A stretch of DNA of 64,000 nucleotides. Origin: Siphonodentalium dalli. Taxonomy: Eukaryota; Mollusca; Scaphopoda; Gadilida; Siphonodentaliidae. The notes under the pieces are model-generated. The model searched no databases and was not told where the DNA came from. It saw only the letters and a list, made by a program, of their open reading frames with translations. The stretch is taken from positions 276,327,426 to 276,391,425 of the forward strand of contig CP136063.1 of assembly GCA_032622095.1 (NCBI GenBank), in the 5' to 3' direction. A program made the position numbers and the translations under genes. This document shows positions 22,774 to 34,186 of the stretch, piece after piece (positions within the stretch are counted from its first letter, which is position 1; every line of letters begins with the position of its first letter).

Positions 22774-24302
22774 CAGGCTTGGGGCAATTACTTGTGAATG
22801 TAATTAATTACAATTACAATTCAACATTTTTCAATTACAATTCCCATTACATCTATTTCACAATGTAATCAATTACAATTACTTTGAAATGTAATTCAAT
22901 TACAATTACAGTTTAGTACAGAATTGAAGTAGCAACACTTTTTATTTGTATCAACTTTAATTGATAACAAAACATAAATTTAATACAAGCAAGATAACAT
23001 AGGTGTTCGTAGAACTGAGCGAATCATGGTTTATAGCTGGCAATTCCAGCGTGTTGCTTTGGCAGCTTGTAGTCGGGGTTGATCTTCTAGAAATTGGGGT
23101 GATATCACAGATTTGTGAACTTTGCTAACTATCTTCAATGCTTTGGCATTCTTGGTTGATGTTTTTTGCATACTGAAAGATTCTAGGTTGTTGGTCACTT
23201 GCTGATGGTGCTTGCGTGACTGTGGATTCATAGACATCTTGATGTTTTCGCTATAAAATGAAAATAATAAGAGTATTTTAGTAACATATACATGTATCCA
23301 TCATTTAATTATTAAGGAAATAAGACAGTCTCAGTAAGTCAGACACACAGCCAGGCCATTGTAAAGGACAATGAGTTAATCAACACCCTGATTGTTAATT
23401 AGAGTCATAAACATAATTAGCCTTTGTGGCCACCAGCTTACTGGTAACACAATGCCTCCACTAGACACTGCTAATTATGGGATTAGTGAGGCAGATATTT
23501 GTCCCCACTTTGTCATTCAGTTGCAAATTAGAAGGGACAAGAAACAATGCATATACCAATACCACCATATGACTGAAGTAATCTGCCAATGGAATTAAAC
23601 AATACCAATAAATAGAAATGGAAACTTACCTTCAAATGTGTCACAAAATTGGAGGTAACTTTTTTGGAACCGGAGATTGTAGTTGGGCAAAGTTTGCACT
23701 TCACTTTCATAAGACACGATGTGTCTTTCTGCAATTCAAAATGCTGTCAGATTTTTTTTGTAGACATGTTGATAGCATTAGCAATGGTTGGTGTGAATTT
23801 CTACCATAGCATATATAACATATCAGATTGAGATAATGAAAAATATATATATATTATAATGATCTATTGTCAATTATTTGAAGTTGGTTTCTCATTGTAT
23901 TTATCAGAACAAGCCTTCTACCTCAAAGGTTAACCAATGCTTAAGCAAATAAAGAGGAGGTGTTAACAGAATTCACCATTGAGACGCAGTGGATTAAAAC
24001 TCAGTGTTGTGAGAACATAGTGATAGCCAGTCACCAGTCTTACACTTTGAAATTTGGAAAAGAACATTTGAAGAAACCATTGGATGAATCATGAAAGAGT
24101 ACTTTGAGAAGAAACAAGTACCTGTGATTTTGAAGTAATTGAAATTAGACCCTAATTACAATTACAATTACATCCTAACCAATTACAATTGCAATTACAT
24201 GTAATTGAGAATAAACTCAATTACCAATTACATGCAATTACTTGAAAAAATGTAATTAATTACAGTCAATTACAATTACAAATTACAATTACCCCATCCC
24301 TG
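22774..24302 (-). mobile_element. hAT element with BED-finger exons, A only
   Basis: Flanked by an exact CCTCTGGG duplication (22766-22773, 24303-24310). Haplotype B has the empty site at 38413-38420. Termini are CAGGCTTGGGG and CCCCATCCCTG, followed inward by tandem AATTACAATTAC blocks on both sides. The interior keeps two exons of a transposase-type gene on the minus strand; the catalytic part is gone. It is inserted inside an older CAAGCC-family MITE remnant. Confidence 0.9.
23125..23734 (-). pseudogene. Truncated hAT transposase gene: BED zinc-finger exons
   Basis: Exon 1 (about 23734-23630) reads KVKCKLCPTTISGS and on to FVTHLK, ending at a consensus donor AAG|GTAAGT. Exon 2 starts after TTTTATAG at 23250 and reads RKHQDVYES. 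Joined in phase 0 they give C-x2-C ... H-x4-H, the BED finger that hAT transposases use for DNA binding. Exon 2 stops at 23125-23127 after 41 codons, so the RNase-H-like catalytic region and hAT dimerisation region are absent. The gene lies within an element with hAT termini and duplication, which agrees with the domain. The intron is about 380 bp. Confidence 0.75.
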
Positions 24303-24715
24303 CCTCTGGGTACCTCATTCTGAAAATGTCCGGCACCATATTTTGAACCCTGAATGACACACGTGTAGTGATGTACTTTTATCTGGTTTTGCTGTTTTTG
24401 GAATTTGGTAAACCCTACCAGTTTCTGTAGTAAAGGGGGCAGATGGCAAGCTACATGTATCAGCGAGATCACTGAGTCGCTACCATATTGGATCCATCTA
24501 TCCATGAATTCCGTATATGGAATTCATGATTATTCAAAACTCATAATAACGAATGCTACTCCAAAACTTTGACATGTAGCACTTAACCCTTTGAGTGCCA
24601 GGGGCCGATCTCATCGCCCCTAAACCTACAAAATAAGTCTGTTAAAGAATATAAGAAAAAATTATTAAAATTGTAAAAAAAAACAAACAAAAAAACAGGG
24701 TATATGGGTTGATAC

Positions 24716-26084
24716 TAGAGCTGGGACGGTTATGCGGTTAACCGGTTAACCACCAACTATGGCCGTGACCGGTCACGGATTTGCCGTGGTCGGTTAACCG
24801 TAACATCACTATTATAGTGTATGATCACTGTGATGGTCAGCTATAACTGGCTATAAGAGGGTTAATCTGTCTCCGTCAATTAAAATGAATCCGAGATTGA
24901 CGGAACAACATCAAACGCGGTGTGTCGGCTCTTTGAAGGCTACATTTAACAGCCTGCCGACGTCAAAACGAAACATCAAAGGGTCAGCACACGTGTGATC
25001 TTACAACATTGTCACATCGCATGACTCGTATTCAGTGCCACGCCGGCATCGATGGCATGTCGTTTTCACTTTGATATGAAGCCGACGGAGTTGTCTGCTT
25101 GGGACTCCCGGCCCTTCAATCCATTCCCCCCCCCCCCCCCCCCCCCCCCCCTAGAGCTGGGACGGTTATGCGGTTAACCGGTTAACCACCAACTATGGCC
25201 GTGACCGGTCACGGATTTGCCGTGGTCGGTTAACCGTAACATCACAATTATAGTGTATGATCACTGTGATGGTCAGCTATAACTGGCTATAAGAGGGTTA
25301 ATCTGTCTCCGTCAATTAAAATGAATCCGAGATTGACGGAACAACATCAAACGCGGTGTGTCGGCTCTTTGAAGGCTACATTTAACAGCCTGCCGACGTC
25401 AAAACGAAACATCAAAGGGTCAGCACACGTGTGATCTTACAACATTGTCACATCGCATGACTCGTATTCAGTGCCACGCCGGCATCGATGGCATGTCGTT
25501 TTCACTTTGATATGAAGCCGACGGAGTTGTCTGCTTGGGACTCCCGGCCCTTCAATCCATCCCCCCCCCCCGGACAACATCACATACCAACGTATATGTA
25601 AGTATTTCATTAAGAATAAATAATAATTGTTCGCCCACCCAGCTACCGGAAATTGCGGAATAATCAATAAAATATTCCGGAATGTATATTAAACCTTTCT
25701 AGTCGTCACTTCCGTGTCGGTGTGTTCAGCTTCCCGCCCGATCACATATCCCGATGGCTATGGAGTAATTTTACAAGGAAAATAAATGAACACAACACAG
25801 CCTCACAGGGGAATGACATTGTATATTTATTTTATTCAGTAATAAATTGAAGATGTGTACTTAATGAGATATGTGATTATGTGTGTCATGGGTGACAACT
25901 TATTTGTATAATGGGCAGGAGCCGTTCTCAAACTTACCATGTCAGTGAGCATCACAATCATCGCCGTTCTGCATACTGGGCTTACCCACCCATAATAGTA
26001 CCTATAATATGTGGTTAACCGGTTAATCGCGTTTTTTTGCCGTTCATAACCGGTCACGAAAAACCCATAACCGTCCCAGCTCTA
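24716..26084. mobile_element. hAT-type element (TAGAGCTGGGACGG family), nested
   Basis: An exact 8-bp duplication GTTGATAC (24708-24715, 26085-26092) and the same termini as 2814-4578. Its left ~420 bp appear twice (24716-25151 and 25152-25571), each copy ending in a poly-C run. That is either a tandem duplication or an assembly artefact at poly-C. Confidence 0.85.
25152..25571. repeat. Internal direct duplication of the hAT left end
   Basis: Nearly identical to 24716-25151 (for example ACTATTATAG versus ACAATTATAG), including the terminus TAGAGCTGGGACGG and the trailing poly-C. Confidence 0.8.
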
Positions 26085-26980
26085 GTTGATACAAAAATCG
26101 ACCTGGCACTCAAAGGGTTAAACTGCAGAATGGGGGCTGGATGGATCCAATATGGTAGTGACTCACTCATCTCGCTTATTGTCCTCAATATTAAATTCTG
26201 TGGTGATTCCGACTTAGTGCTGTAATTATAATGTAGAGATTTAACCTTCATTATTCAACTGCTTCAAAGTTGAACTCTAATCTTTGTTTATATAAGTTAA
26301 TTGCACACATGATTTCCTAATTTTAGTCGTGTGATTTATGTCACTTGGATCCTTTGCAAAAAGGAACTTGCACTTCAATAAATTCCGCACCTCTGTGTGA
26401 TAAACTGTTAAGATCTATTTTTTGGATTATTTGTCATGGAGGCGAGCCCATTATGAACAGATAGTGTTTCGTTTATAAAAAGCATTCATGTTTACAAATT
26501 GGATTCCTGTGGTTTTATGTATTTTTCCTTCTGTTATTATACCAACACGCACAGCACATTCTGCAATCCACACGCCCTGTGTGAGTGTATTTACACATGA
26601 TAACTGGTTCAGTGATCAATTATATTCTGATAAGGACTTCCCCCATATTAAACCCTCTAAAATATAGTCAATGGCTGTGATGTTTGCATAGTTGTTAAAC
26701 CATACATTGCTGTCCTGCTGCGAGGGCTTGTTCCGTAGTGCTTTTATCGCATTCATAGTCACATCGGTAAGAGTATAATATACATATATTACAATATTAT
26801 ATGCATCAATTAGTGTAGCTTTATATACCATAATAATATACGTATACAGTTTGACATCCATCCTTAGAGTGATTTTACAATGGGCAGAGGCACTGCTCAT
26901 GGCTCCAGTACCACGTGTTCATTTAATAATGAATACCCTTGGATAAGTTGGATTACTAGCGTAATTATATAGTTTAAATA

Positions 26981-27193
26981 CAGTAATGCTCTAAATAGTC
27001 GACTCCTTAACCACAGCATAACTATGGGTAACTTTTCAGGATTTAGTCAGAAATATGGCTTGTTGCCATTCATCTGAAAGTTATCGGCGAGAGCTTTCCA
27101 ATGAATTGCAACAAGCCATATTTCCGACTAAATCTTGAAAAGTTACCCATAATTCTACTGTGGTTAAGGAGTCAATTATTTAGAGCATTACTG
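26981..27193. mobile_element. TA-inserted palindromic MITE (A)
   Basis: Near-perfect inverted arms of about 100 bp meet at the centre (GAGAGCTTTCC region). TA flanks both ends. The B counterpart is 39885-40098, whose right end has degenerated (ATTAATGTA). Confidence 0.75.
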
Positions 27194-27591
27194 TACATTT
27201 GCAATTTGATGACACTATCCCGCACAGTGGGCTAGCATCACCAAATTCACCCTCTGAAGACCTCATTATGCTTAGGCTCATCTTCTGGGAAGTATCTATA
27301 GTCTGAAATTAACATTGTTTTTAGTTACTTTTTCCCTTCTGTAAAGTTTCTATATCCCCTAATTTGCAGAAGATAAAATGCATAATCGAAGTGACTAATG
27401 AGTGAACATCACAACTTCAACTGAGGAACTTCAATCTTATCCTGGGTCTCCCATAGCAGTTGAGACCTTAGCAGAATGAGTTTCTCACAGGGTGAATTTG
27501 GTGATGCTAGCCCACCATGCGGGGGATAGTGTCATCAAATTCACGCTCTGGGAAACTCATTCTGCAAATGACAGATGCACTATCAGGCTTG
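27180..27591. repeat. Remnant of CAAGCC-family hAT MITE
   Basis: Contains both GAATGAG/CTCATTC subterminal hairpins in diverged form. The left terminus is lost in A but present in B (40109-40534). Confidence 0.55.
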
Positions 27592-27660
27592 AATGGCAAA
27601 ACACTATAAAAAACTCTTGTGGAGTTAAGAACAAATATAATATTTTCTGTGGAATAAATC

Positions 27661-27799
27661 CAGGGCTCGATTTAACTGGATTCGCAATTTTTGCAAACAA
27701 ATTTACAATAAAAAAACATGTATTGGTAGGGAATGCTAAACAAAATCTACCCAGTGCTGCAAAATGCTATACATATGTTTTAAATTAAATCGACCCCTG
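27661..27799. mobile_element. Small MITE, CAGGGCTCGATTTAA termini
   Basis: Termini CAGGGCTCGATTTAA and TTAAATCGACCCCTG are inverted repeats enclosing 139 bp. Only AAATC is shared by the flanks, so the expected 8-bp hAT duplication is not clear. The segment is absent from copy B. Confidence 0.5.
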
Positions 27800-27859
27800 A
27801 AATCGGTTTACATAGTGAGCCTTGCATATACAGGTAGAAGACAATGCACTGGCTTACAA

Positions 27860-27958
27860 GTCAATGCAAATATTGTTAGGCCAATGTAGTCTCTTATATG
27901 TGCGAGGCTCCCTATGGGAGACTCGCATACCAGTATGTAAGAGAATGCATTGGGACAG
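27860..27958. repeat. Diverged palindrome module (CCAATG...CATTGG)
   Basis: Related to the palindrome inside the CCCTTTACCC elements: TCTCTTATATGTGCGAGGC ... GCATACCAG...AAGAGAATGCATTGG followed by GACAGGG. The element termini are not intact. A short relic is at 41157-41186 in copy B. Confidence 0.5.
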
Positions 27959-28586
27959 GGTTTTTGCAAACTTTCAGAAAGCTCTAGTCATCGAAGGGTT
28001 AAGTTGCATAAAGTAGAAAACTTGTTCTATTTTAGTGTAGGAATGTGAGGGTGTCTGTATATGTGTAGAAATGTGAGGGTGTCTGAAAATGTGTAGAAAT
28101 GTGAGGGTGTCTGTATATGTAAACCGTGTGGGCTTGACATTACTTTCAAGCTCACAGATGCACACATAGGATTATCATAAATTCCACCCACCAGAATAAG
28201 CAAGATAAGATCTAGTTGCAACTACATGTATTGTTATTTTACAGCAGGTAACTGAAGACAGGGTACGTGATGACAGTCGATTATATGCAGAGGCAATTGA
28301 CATCTGAAGTAGAAATAGGAAATCTGAGATTTGGGGAATAAGGAAGGGTATCTTGTGATTTGCTAGTTAATACTATATGGGGATTTGCACTCAGAGAGTG
28401 CACTCAGAGTTATTGTACAAGTCACTTATCCAAAATATATCTAATGAAAAATACAAGTAACATGCACCAACTACATGTACATGTAATGATATTAGTGGTT
28501 GTTCAAACCCTACTTTTCTGTGATTTTCACTTATTTTCAACCATTTAATCCTTTCTATACTAAATACTCATTGGTGAGTAGCTGTA

Positions 28587-28799
28587 CAGTAATGCCCTAA
28601 GTAATCGACTCCTTAACCACAGCAGAATTATGGGTAAATTTTCAGGATTTAGTCAGAAATATGGCTTGTTGCCATTCATCGGAAAGCTCACAGTGAGAGC
28701 TTTCCGATGAATGGCAACAAGCCATATTTACGACTAAATCCTGGAAAATTACCCATAATTCTGCTGTGGTTAAGGGGTTGATTATTTAGAGCATTACTG
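28587..28799. mobile_element. TA-inserted palindromic MITE (A)
   Basis: Full-length palindrome with arms of ~105 bp, CAGTAATGCCC to GCATTACTG, flanked by TA. The B counterpart is 41758-41970. Inserted within a CCTTTCTATACTAAAT-family repeat. Confidence 0.8.
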
Positions 28800-29348
28800 T
28801 AGCTGTATATCCATTAGGAAACGTTCAGATAATAAGTTCAACAAACAACCATACATGCAGGTTGTTTTTTTTTATTTTATAATTTACTCATCTTTTTTGT
28901 ACAATTTGCGATATGTTATTACATACATTCATGTACATACATAGCTTATATGATAATAAAGATATATGCTATTAAATCATACTTTTTCCAATGCATTGTC
29001 TGTATTACGTTATATTATGGCACAATGTCAAATATCGTTCAAATTAAAATGAAATCCGTGTCATTAAATTTTTTTGTCAGGTCTTCTTAAGCTGTCATTC
29101 TCTGATTTTACTAGTGATTGACTTTTTAATGATATAAAAAAAATATAATGGTTGTATTTTTATGTGTAATCTGACCTGTTACTCATGTTAGAGGTTGTGT
29201 TTGTGAACTTTCTGTAGAGGCCTTGCACATTTCCATCCTATCATTTTGGGGGAAAAATTGGGAAGTGTTCTGTAGGTTTTTTGTTGAATCTACTATTCTG
29301 AACAATTAATAGAACTCCTTCTGCACTTGTGTTATCTTCAACTGTTTA

Positions 29349-30741
29349 TTATACCCCCTTTAAAAAAAAAGGGGGTATACTGTTTTGCACCTGTCCGTCC
29401 GTCGTACCGTGCGTCCGTATGTGCGTCTGTCTGTCCGATGTCTGTTCATGTCATAACTTGAACAGTAGTGCTCTGATCTCAATGAAATTAGGTATGGATG
29501 TTTACTACTATGAGGACATTTAATAGAGGTTTCCATCGTTTTGTTCGGATGTTCCATTCTAGAGTTATTCATCTTTGTTTATCTGGAAATAGTGGCTTTT
29601 TGGTCCATCTGGTGTCTGTTCATGTCGTAACTTCAACAGTTGGGCTGCGATCTCAACCAAATTTGGTGTGGATGTTCATAACTATGAGGACATTAAATAG
29701 AGGGTTCCATTGTTTTGTTCGGATTTTCCATTCTAGAGTTATTCATCTTTGTTTATCTTGAAATGTTGGATTTTTGGTCCGTCTGGTTTCTGTTCATGTC
29801 ATAACTTGAACAGTAGTGCCCGTATCGTAATGAAATTTGTTACGGACGTTGACTACTATGAGAGCATTCAATAGAGGGTTCCATCGTTTTGTTTTGATTT
29901 TCCATTCTAGAGTTATTCATCTTTTTTTATCTGGAAATGTTGGCTTTTTGGTCTGTCTGGTGTCTGTTCATGTCGTAATTTCAACAATTGTGCTGGGATC
30001 TCAATGAAATTTGGTATGGATGTTCACTGCTATGAGGACATCAAAAAGAGGGTTCCATCGTTTTGTTTGGATATTCCATTCTAGAGTTATACATCTTTGT
30101 TCATCTGGAAATGTTGGCTTTTTGGTCTGTCTGGTGTCTGTTCATGTTGTAACTTCAACAATTGTGCTGGGATCTCAATGGAATTTGGTATGGATGTTCA
30201 CTGCTATGAGGATATCAAAAAGAGGGTTCCATTGTTTTGCACACCGCTCTTCCTTTCTAGAGTTATTCATCTTTGTTTAACTGTAAATGTTGGCTTTTTA
30301 GTCCGTCTGCTGTCTGTTCATGTTGTAACTTCAACAATTGTGCTGGGATCTCAATGGAATTTGGTATGGATATTTACTGCTATGAGGACATTCAATAGGG
30401 GGTTCCATTGTTCTGTTCCGCTTTTCCATTCTAGAGTTATTCATCTTTGTTTATCTGGAAATGTTGGTTGTTTGGTCCATCCGATGTCTGTTCAGCTCAT
30501 AACTTGAACAGTAATGCTCGGAACTCAATGAAATTTTGTATAGATGTTCACCACTTTGAGGACATTTAATGGCACATTTAAAAGTTTGTTTTGGTATTTT
30601 GTTCTATAGTTATCTTTGTTTATATGAAAATGCTGATTTCTGGTGCCATATGTCTGAGTATAGCCATCATAAGTTATAGATGTGCCCACACTAGGCGGTA
30701 TGCCACGAGGGGGTATGCGCCGGACGACAGTCCATCTCTTG
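29349..30741 (+). mobile_element. Helitron-like element of family C with 174-bp monomers, A only
   Basis: Begins (T)TATACCCCC, folding with GGGGGTATA, then a GTCC/GTCT tract (29391-29445). Seven monomers follow with the block GAGGACATT (or GAGCATT, GATATC) every ~174 bp near 29520, 29694, 29868, 30042, 30216, 30392 and 30566. It ends CATCTCTTG. Haplotype B is empty at 42511/42512 (A^T within a T run). Since 174 is a multiple of three, frames stay open across monomers without being genes. Confidence 0.65.
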
Positions 30742-31068
30742 TTTTTTCTGAAAACCCCTCCAGATGAATAATAGACCATTCAATCATATACTTTTATAAC
30801 TGAATGGGAAAATCCAGTACATTCAATATGTACTGGGTATTTGTTGTTGATACATTCTGTGTCCAGAATTTCAACCTAATATCGACAGCTTACATGTATA
30901 TCCAGGAATGGCATGAACCATAAATTCAAACATTCTCTTCTAACATACAATGTAGACACGGTGGGTATCACGTGGTGTCGAGGTTGGTGAGTACCACGCA
31001 TTCGAAATGGCAGTGATGAGCTCAAACATACAAAAACATAATATATCAGGAACTGACAGAAAATGTCA

Positions 31069-31176
31069 CCGAGAGCTTTCCAATGAATGGCAACAAGCCA
31101 TATTTCCGACTAATTCCTGAAAAGTTACCCATAATTCTGCTGTGGTTAAGGAGTCGATTATTTAGAGCATTACTGT
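31069..31176. repeat. Solo right arm of the TA-type palindromic MITE
   Basis: Runs from GAGAGCTTTCCAATGAATGG to GCATTACTG and lacks the left arm. The same truncated form is at 42834-42939 in copy B, so the loss precedes the haplotype split. Confidence 0.65.
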
Positions 31177-31574
31177 AGATTGCTTATCATTATATCAACA
31201 TTTTATTATACATTTTTTCCACTACCTCGCGATTCTCTTTTGAGTTTATGATAAATCCTGTGGAGGAGGAATCAGTTTGTTCCCATTTTCTCCGACAGAA
31301 CCGACTGGACACTTTGAGAGGTTTAAATGAAAGTCAGTGTTATTAACACATGGGGCGGGGCCATTGTCACACTTCAATCAAAATAGTATACAGTGCTTGA
31401 TTTGGAAACATGAATATTAATGGGCTGTCGTGAGTTGGGGATTCCACGCTCATCTCTGAAATCAATCTGAATACCAGTGTCCCCAGACCCAGTCAATAAT
31501 AATGAGATATTGGTCTGTGCTTGATATAGACTGGCTATATGTATTGTATGAATTAATAAAAGATTGATGTACTA

Positions 31575-31787
31575 CAGTAATGCTCTAAATAATCGACTCC
31601 TTAACCACAGCAGAATTATGGGTAACTTTTCAGGATTTAGTCCAAAATATGGCTTGTTGCCATTCATCGGAAAGCTCTCAGTGAGAGCTTTCCGATGAAT
31701 GGCAACAAGCCATATTTCCGACTAAATCCTGAAAAGTTACCCATAATTCTGCTGTGATTAAGGAGTCGATTATTTAGAGCATTACTG
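31575..31787. mobile_element. TA-inserted palindromic MITE (A), nearly perfect
   Basis: The ~105-bp arms differ at only a few positions, for example CCAAAATATGG versus CCATATTTCCG. TA flanks both ends. The B counterpart is 43338-43550. Confidence 0.8.
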
Positions 31788-31798
31788 TACATATTCAT

Positions 31799-31924
31799 GT
31801 TATAAGATGACAGGAATTGAATGATGACACCTTTATAGACTCATTAGTGTCACAAAAGTGTATAAGTGTTTTGACTCATTAGTGTATTAAAGGTGTTATC
31901 ATTCAATTCCTGTCATCTTATAAC
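31799..31924. repeat. Foldback repeat GTTATAAGATGACAGG
   Basis: Arms GTTATAAGATGACAGGAATT and AATTCCTGTCATCTTATAAC frame a 126-bp palindrome with a central GACTCATTAGTG repeat. It lies 12 bp from the preceding MITE. The B counterpart is 43562-43687. Confidence 0.7.
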
Positions 31925-32111
31925 TTGATCAAGACTCATACAGCTATACATATACATCTAATATTCATGTAATAGTACTAATTCACACGTACTGTCGTAT
32001 GACCCCCCATTTGATTTCTTGTACAGACAGTACATTCATATGCATGTATATTTTTGTTTACGTTTTTGTGACTGTAAATAAATTGACTAATAACCACAAG
32101 GATGATATTAT

Positions 32112-32207
32112 AAAAGAAACGCTTCAAGGTTTCTATAGAAAGTCTGCCAGACACGCGGCAGGAAACGCTTCAAGGTTTATATAGAAAGTCAGCCAGACAT
32201 GCGGCAG
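32112..32207. repeat. Two-copy tandem repeat, ~47-bp unit
   Basis: GAAACGCTTCAAGGTTT...GCGGCAG occurs twice in direct succession, with one copy reading TCTATAG and the other TATATAG. The same arrangement is in copy B near 43876-43971. Confidence 0.65.
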
Positions 32208-32344
32208 TTCATTCATACATTACTATATACATTATTCAGACTGGATAAATGAATGCTATACCAACAAGAATCTTGATGGTCATATAAAAGAAACGGTGAT
32301 ATATTCCTTGGGACCTATATCAATGCAGTCGAAAAACACAGTAC

Positions 32345-32693
32345 TAGCCCTGTTAATTAGCCCAGGCAAAAATTAATTTTGTCTGCTATTTTTTAGCCGA
32401 GGCAAAATTCAAACATTTTGAAGACTACTAAGATAACAAGGAATATCTCGATAATCGGCAATGTTAAGCTAGACCCAACCGAAGTCTACCATGACCAAGT
32501 TTCAATTGTAATGCCCTAAATAATCGACTCCTTAACCACAGCAGAATTATGGGTAACTTTTCAGGATTTAGTCGGAAATATGGCCTGTTGCCATTCATCG
32601 GAAAGCTCTCACAGGCTTTTTAGCTGAGGAAATATTTCTGGGCTGGGCAATATTTTTAGCCTTGGCAATTTTCTGCTTAAATTAACAGGGCCG
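32345..32693. mobile_element. MITE with 6-bp duplication (TAGCCCTGTTAATTA)
   Basis: Termini TAGCCCTGTTAATTAGCC and TTAACAGGGCCG, with AGCC(C/G)AGGCAAAA subterminal blocks, flanked by CAGTAC (32339-32344, 32694-32699). It carries a half copy of the TA-type palindromic MITE (32508-32616). In copy B (44109-44467) the right terminus is partly deleted. Confidence 0.55.
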
Positions 32694-32799
32694 CAGTACA
32701 TTTATGTATACATGTATTTATGTTTACAATATTGTGTCTGAATAATTGCCTCTCTATACTAGTTGTTTTAATGAACAACTAGTAACATACCAACATGAT

Positions 32800-33240
32800 C
32801 AGGGCATGTGGGGTGGGGGGGGTCTCACCCCTTCCTCCAAATTTTTGCAGCAGCATATTTTTTAAATGGGCCACGTCCGTCTGTCCGTTCGTCAGTTGGT
32901 CTGTTGTATCGTCCGTGACACTTTTGATGGTGTAATCATCTCCTGCTACAGATTTCATCCCAGAGATTTGAAACTTCAGAATATTGTTGCCCATATATTG
33001 AAGATGTGCAACATGTATATAGATGACGGAAAAAATATTTGTTGACGGAGTTATTAACCCTTTGCGAGAGTACGAGAGTACCTTCATGGTGTAATCAACT
33101 CCTTTTACAGTTTTGATCGTAGGTATTTGAAACTTCAGAGTATTGTTACCCACATATTGGAGATGTGCAACATGTATATAGATGACGGAAATTTTTTTTT
33201 TATGGAATTATTAACCGTTTCGACTTTATATTTCTTTAAC
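32800..33240 (+). repeat. Family D minisatellite-bearing element (A)
   Basis: A G-rich/C-rich hairpin (GGGGTGGGG...CTCACCCC) is followed by a GTCCGT tract (32874-32916) and two monomers repeating TGGTGTAATCA, TTTGAAACTTCAGA and GTGCAACATGTATATAGATG, about 160 bp apart. Present in both haplotypes; the B copy is 44580-45030 with a longer spacer. Confidence 0.6.
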
Positions 33241-33578
33241 AAAGCGGCATCGACTTGCCTCGTTTTCGGGGGACACTGTGGTCAGCTGACCTTTTATTCT
33301 GCCTTTGGTCAAAATTTTGGTCTCAGTTGGCCATCATGGGAGTTTCGTCTCGTTCAGGGTAGAGAGGTTCAGTTTCAGTGGTGGGGGGGGGGGGGGCAGT
33401 TGGAAATTTCAAGATGGACATAACAAGACACCCTCTACCCACATCCCTGAACACAATGTCTGATGGTGATATAACAGATACCCTGCTTTATGCATGTACC
33501 TTGGGATAATAAATGAATGCTATGATATACCAACAAGAGTATTGAGATTCAACTTCATTACCCTGCTTTATACCTTGT

Positions 33579-33678
33579 NNNNNNNNNNNNNNNNNNNNNN
33601 NNNNNNNNNNNNNNNNNNNNNNNNNNNNNNNNNNNNNNNNNNNNNNNNNNNNNNNNNNNNNNNNNNNNNNNNNNNNNN
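33579..33678. other. Assembly gap of 100 N
   Basis: Exactly 100 N, a conventional placeholder for a gap of unknown size. Left of it lies the end of copy A, right of it the start of copy B, which begins at a monomer boundary of the family A array. Confidence 0.99.
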
Positions 33679-34186
33679 ACTCTTTGCATAACTAGGCCTT
33701 TCAACTTAACACATTCCTAATCACTCCATTGACTGTAACACATGAAATTATTCCCTTTCCAAGTTCGTAAAATTCGTAAAAATAACTACTTTGAGCAAGA
33801 TTATTCTCCATTTCTATTTTCTCACCCTGCCGGAGTGTTTCACATTACTTTAAATGTGTCTTGACAAAATTGTTCAACCACCCTTATCACCCATGTTTAT
33901 CTCCCAGTCAACAATAAATAACCCAAACAGAAATCAAATATCTGTTATCATAATAATATTCTAACAAACATGGCCTTGACATCGATATCAAAGCGCTAAG
34001 CTCTTATGTCTTAAGCCGATAAACATGGGTGTCTTACTAAAAAATATGAGGCCGGATTTAGGGGGTTATTATGTGACATATAAGCTTCTCACATGTTTAG
34101 GTATGCCCACATGCATATACAGTACCTGTCTAATATACCTGACGATACAAATATACCTGAATATACCACAATGTCTCAAACATGAT

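Larger units (their letters stand above)
24587..26117. mobile_element. piggyBac-type MITE (CCCTTTGAGTGCCAGG) hosting a hAT element, A only
   Basis: Termini CCCTTTGAGTGCCAGG and CCTGGCACTCAAAGGG are flanked by TTAA at 24583-24586 and 26118-26121. Haplotype B has one TTAA at 38857-38860 within matching flanks, an empty site. Without the nested hAT element it is only about 150 bp. A relative starts at 45881. Confidence 0.85.
16190..33578 (+). repeat. Copy A of a large direct duplication (probable haplotype 1)
   Basis: From ACTCTTTGCATAACTAGG onward this segment matches 33679-45394 in order and orientation, nearly identically by eye. It is longer by about 5.7 kb. The extra length is accounted for by insertions at 18479-18870, 19870-20654, 21862-22339, 22774-24302, 24587-26117 and 29349-30741, partly offset by small B-only pieces. 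It ends at ...TATACCTTGT where the N gap begins. Confidence 0.9.

Noticed and set aside
29498-30507. Open frames of 87-136 codons resembling a repeat protein
   Set aside because: They are the 174-bp monomers of family C; because 174 is divisible by three, frames stay open from monomer to monomer. Several frames are open at once, and the same element is absent from the other haplotype.
33494-33691. Open frame crossing the N gap
   Set aside because: Most of it is unknown sequence; it has no meaning.
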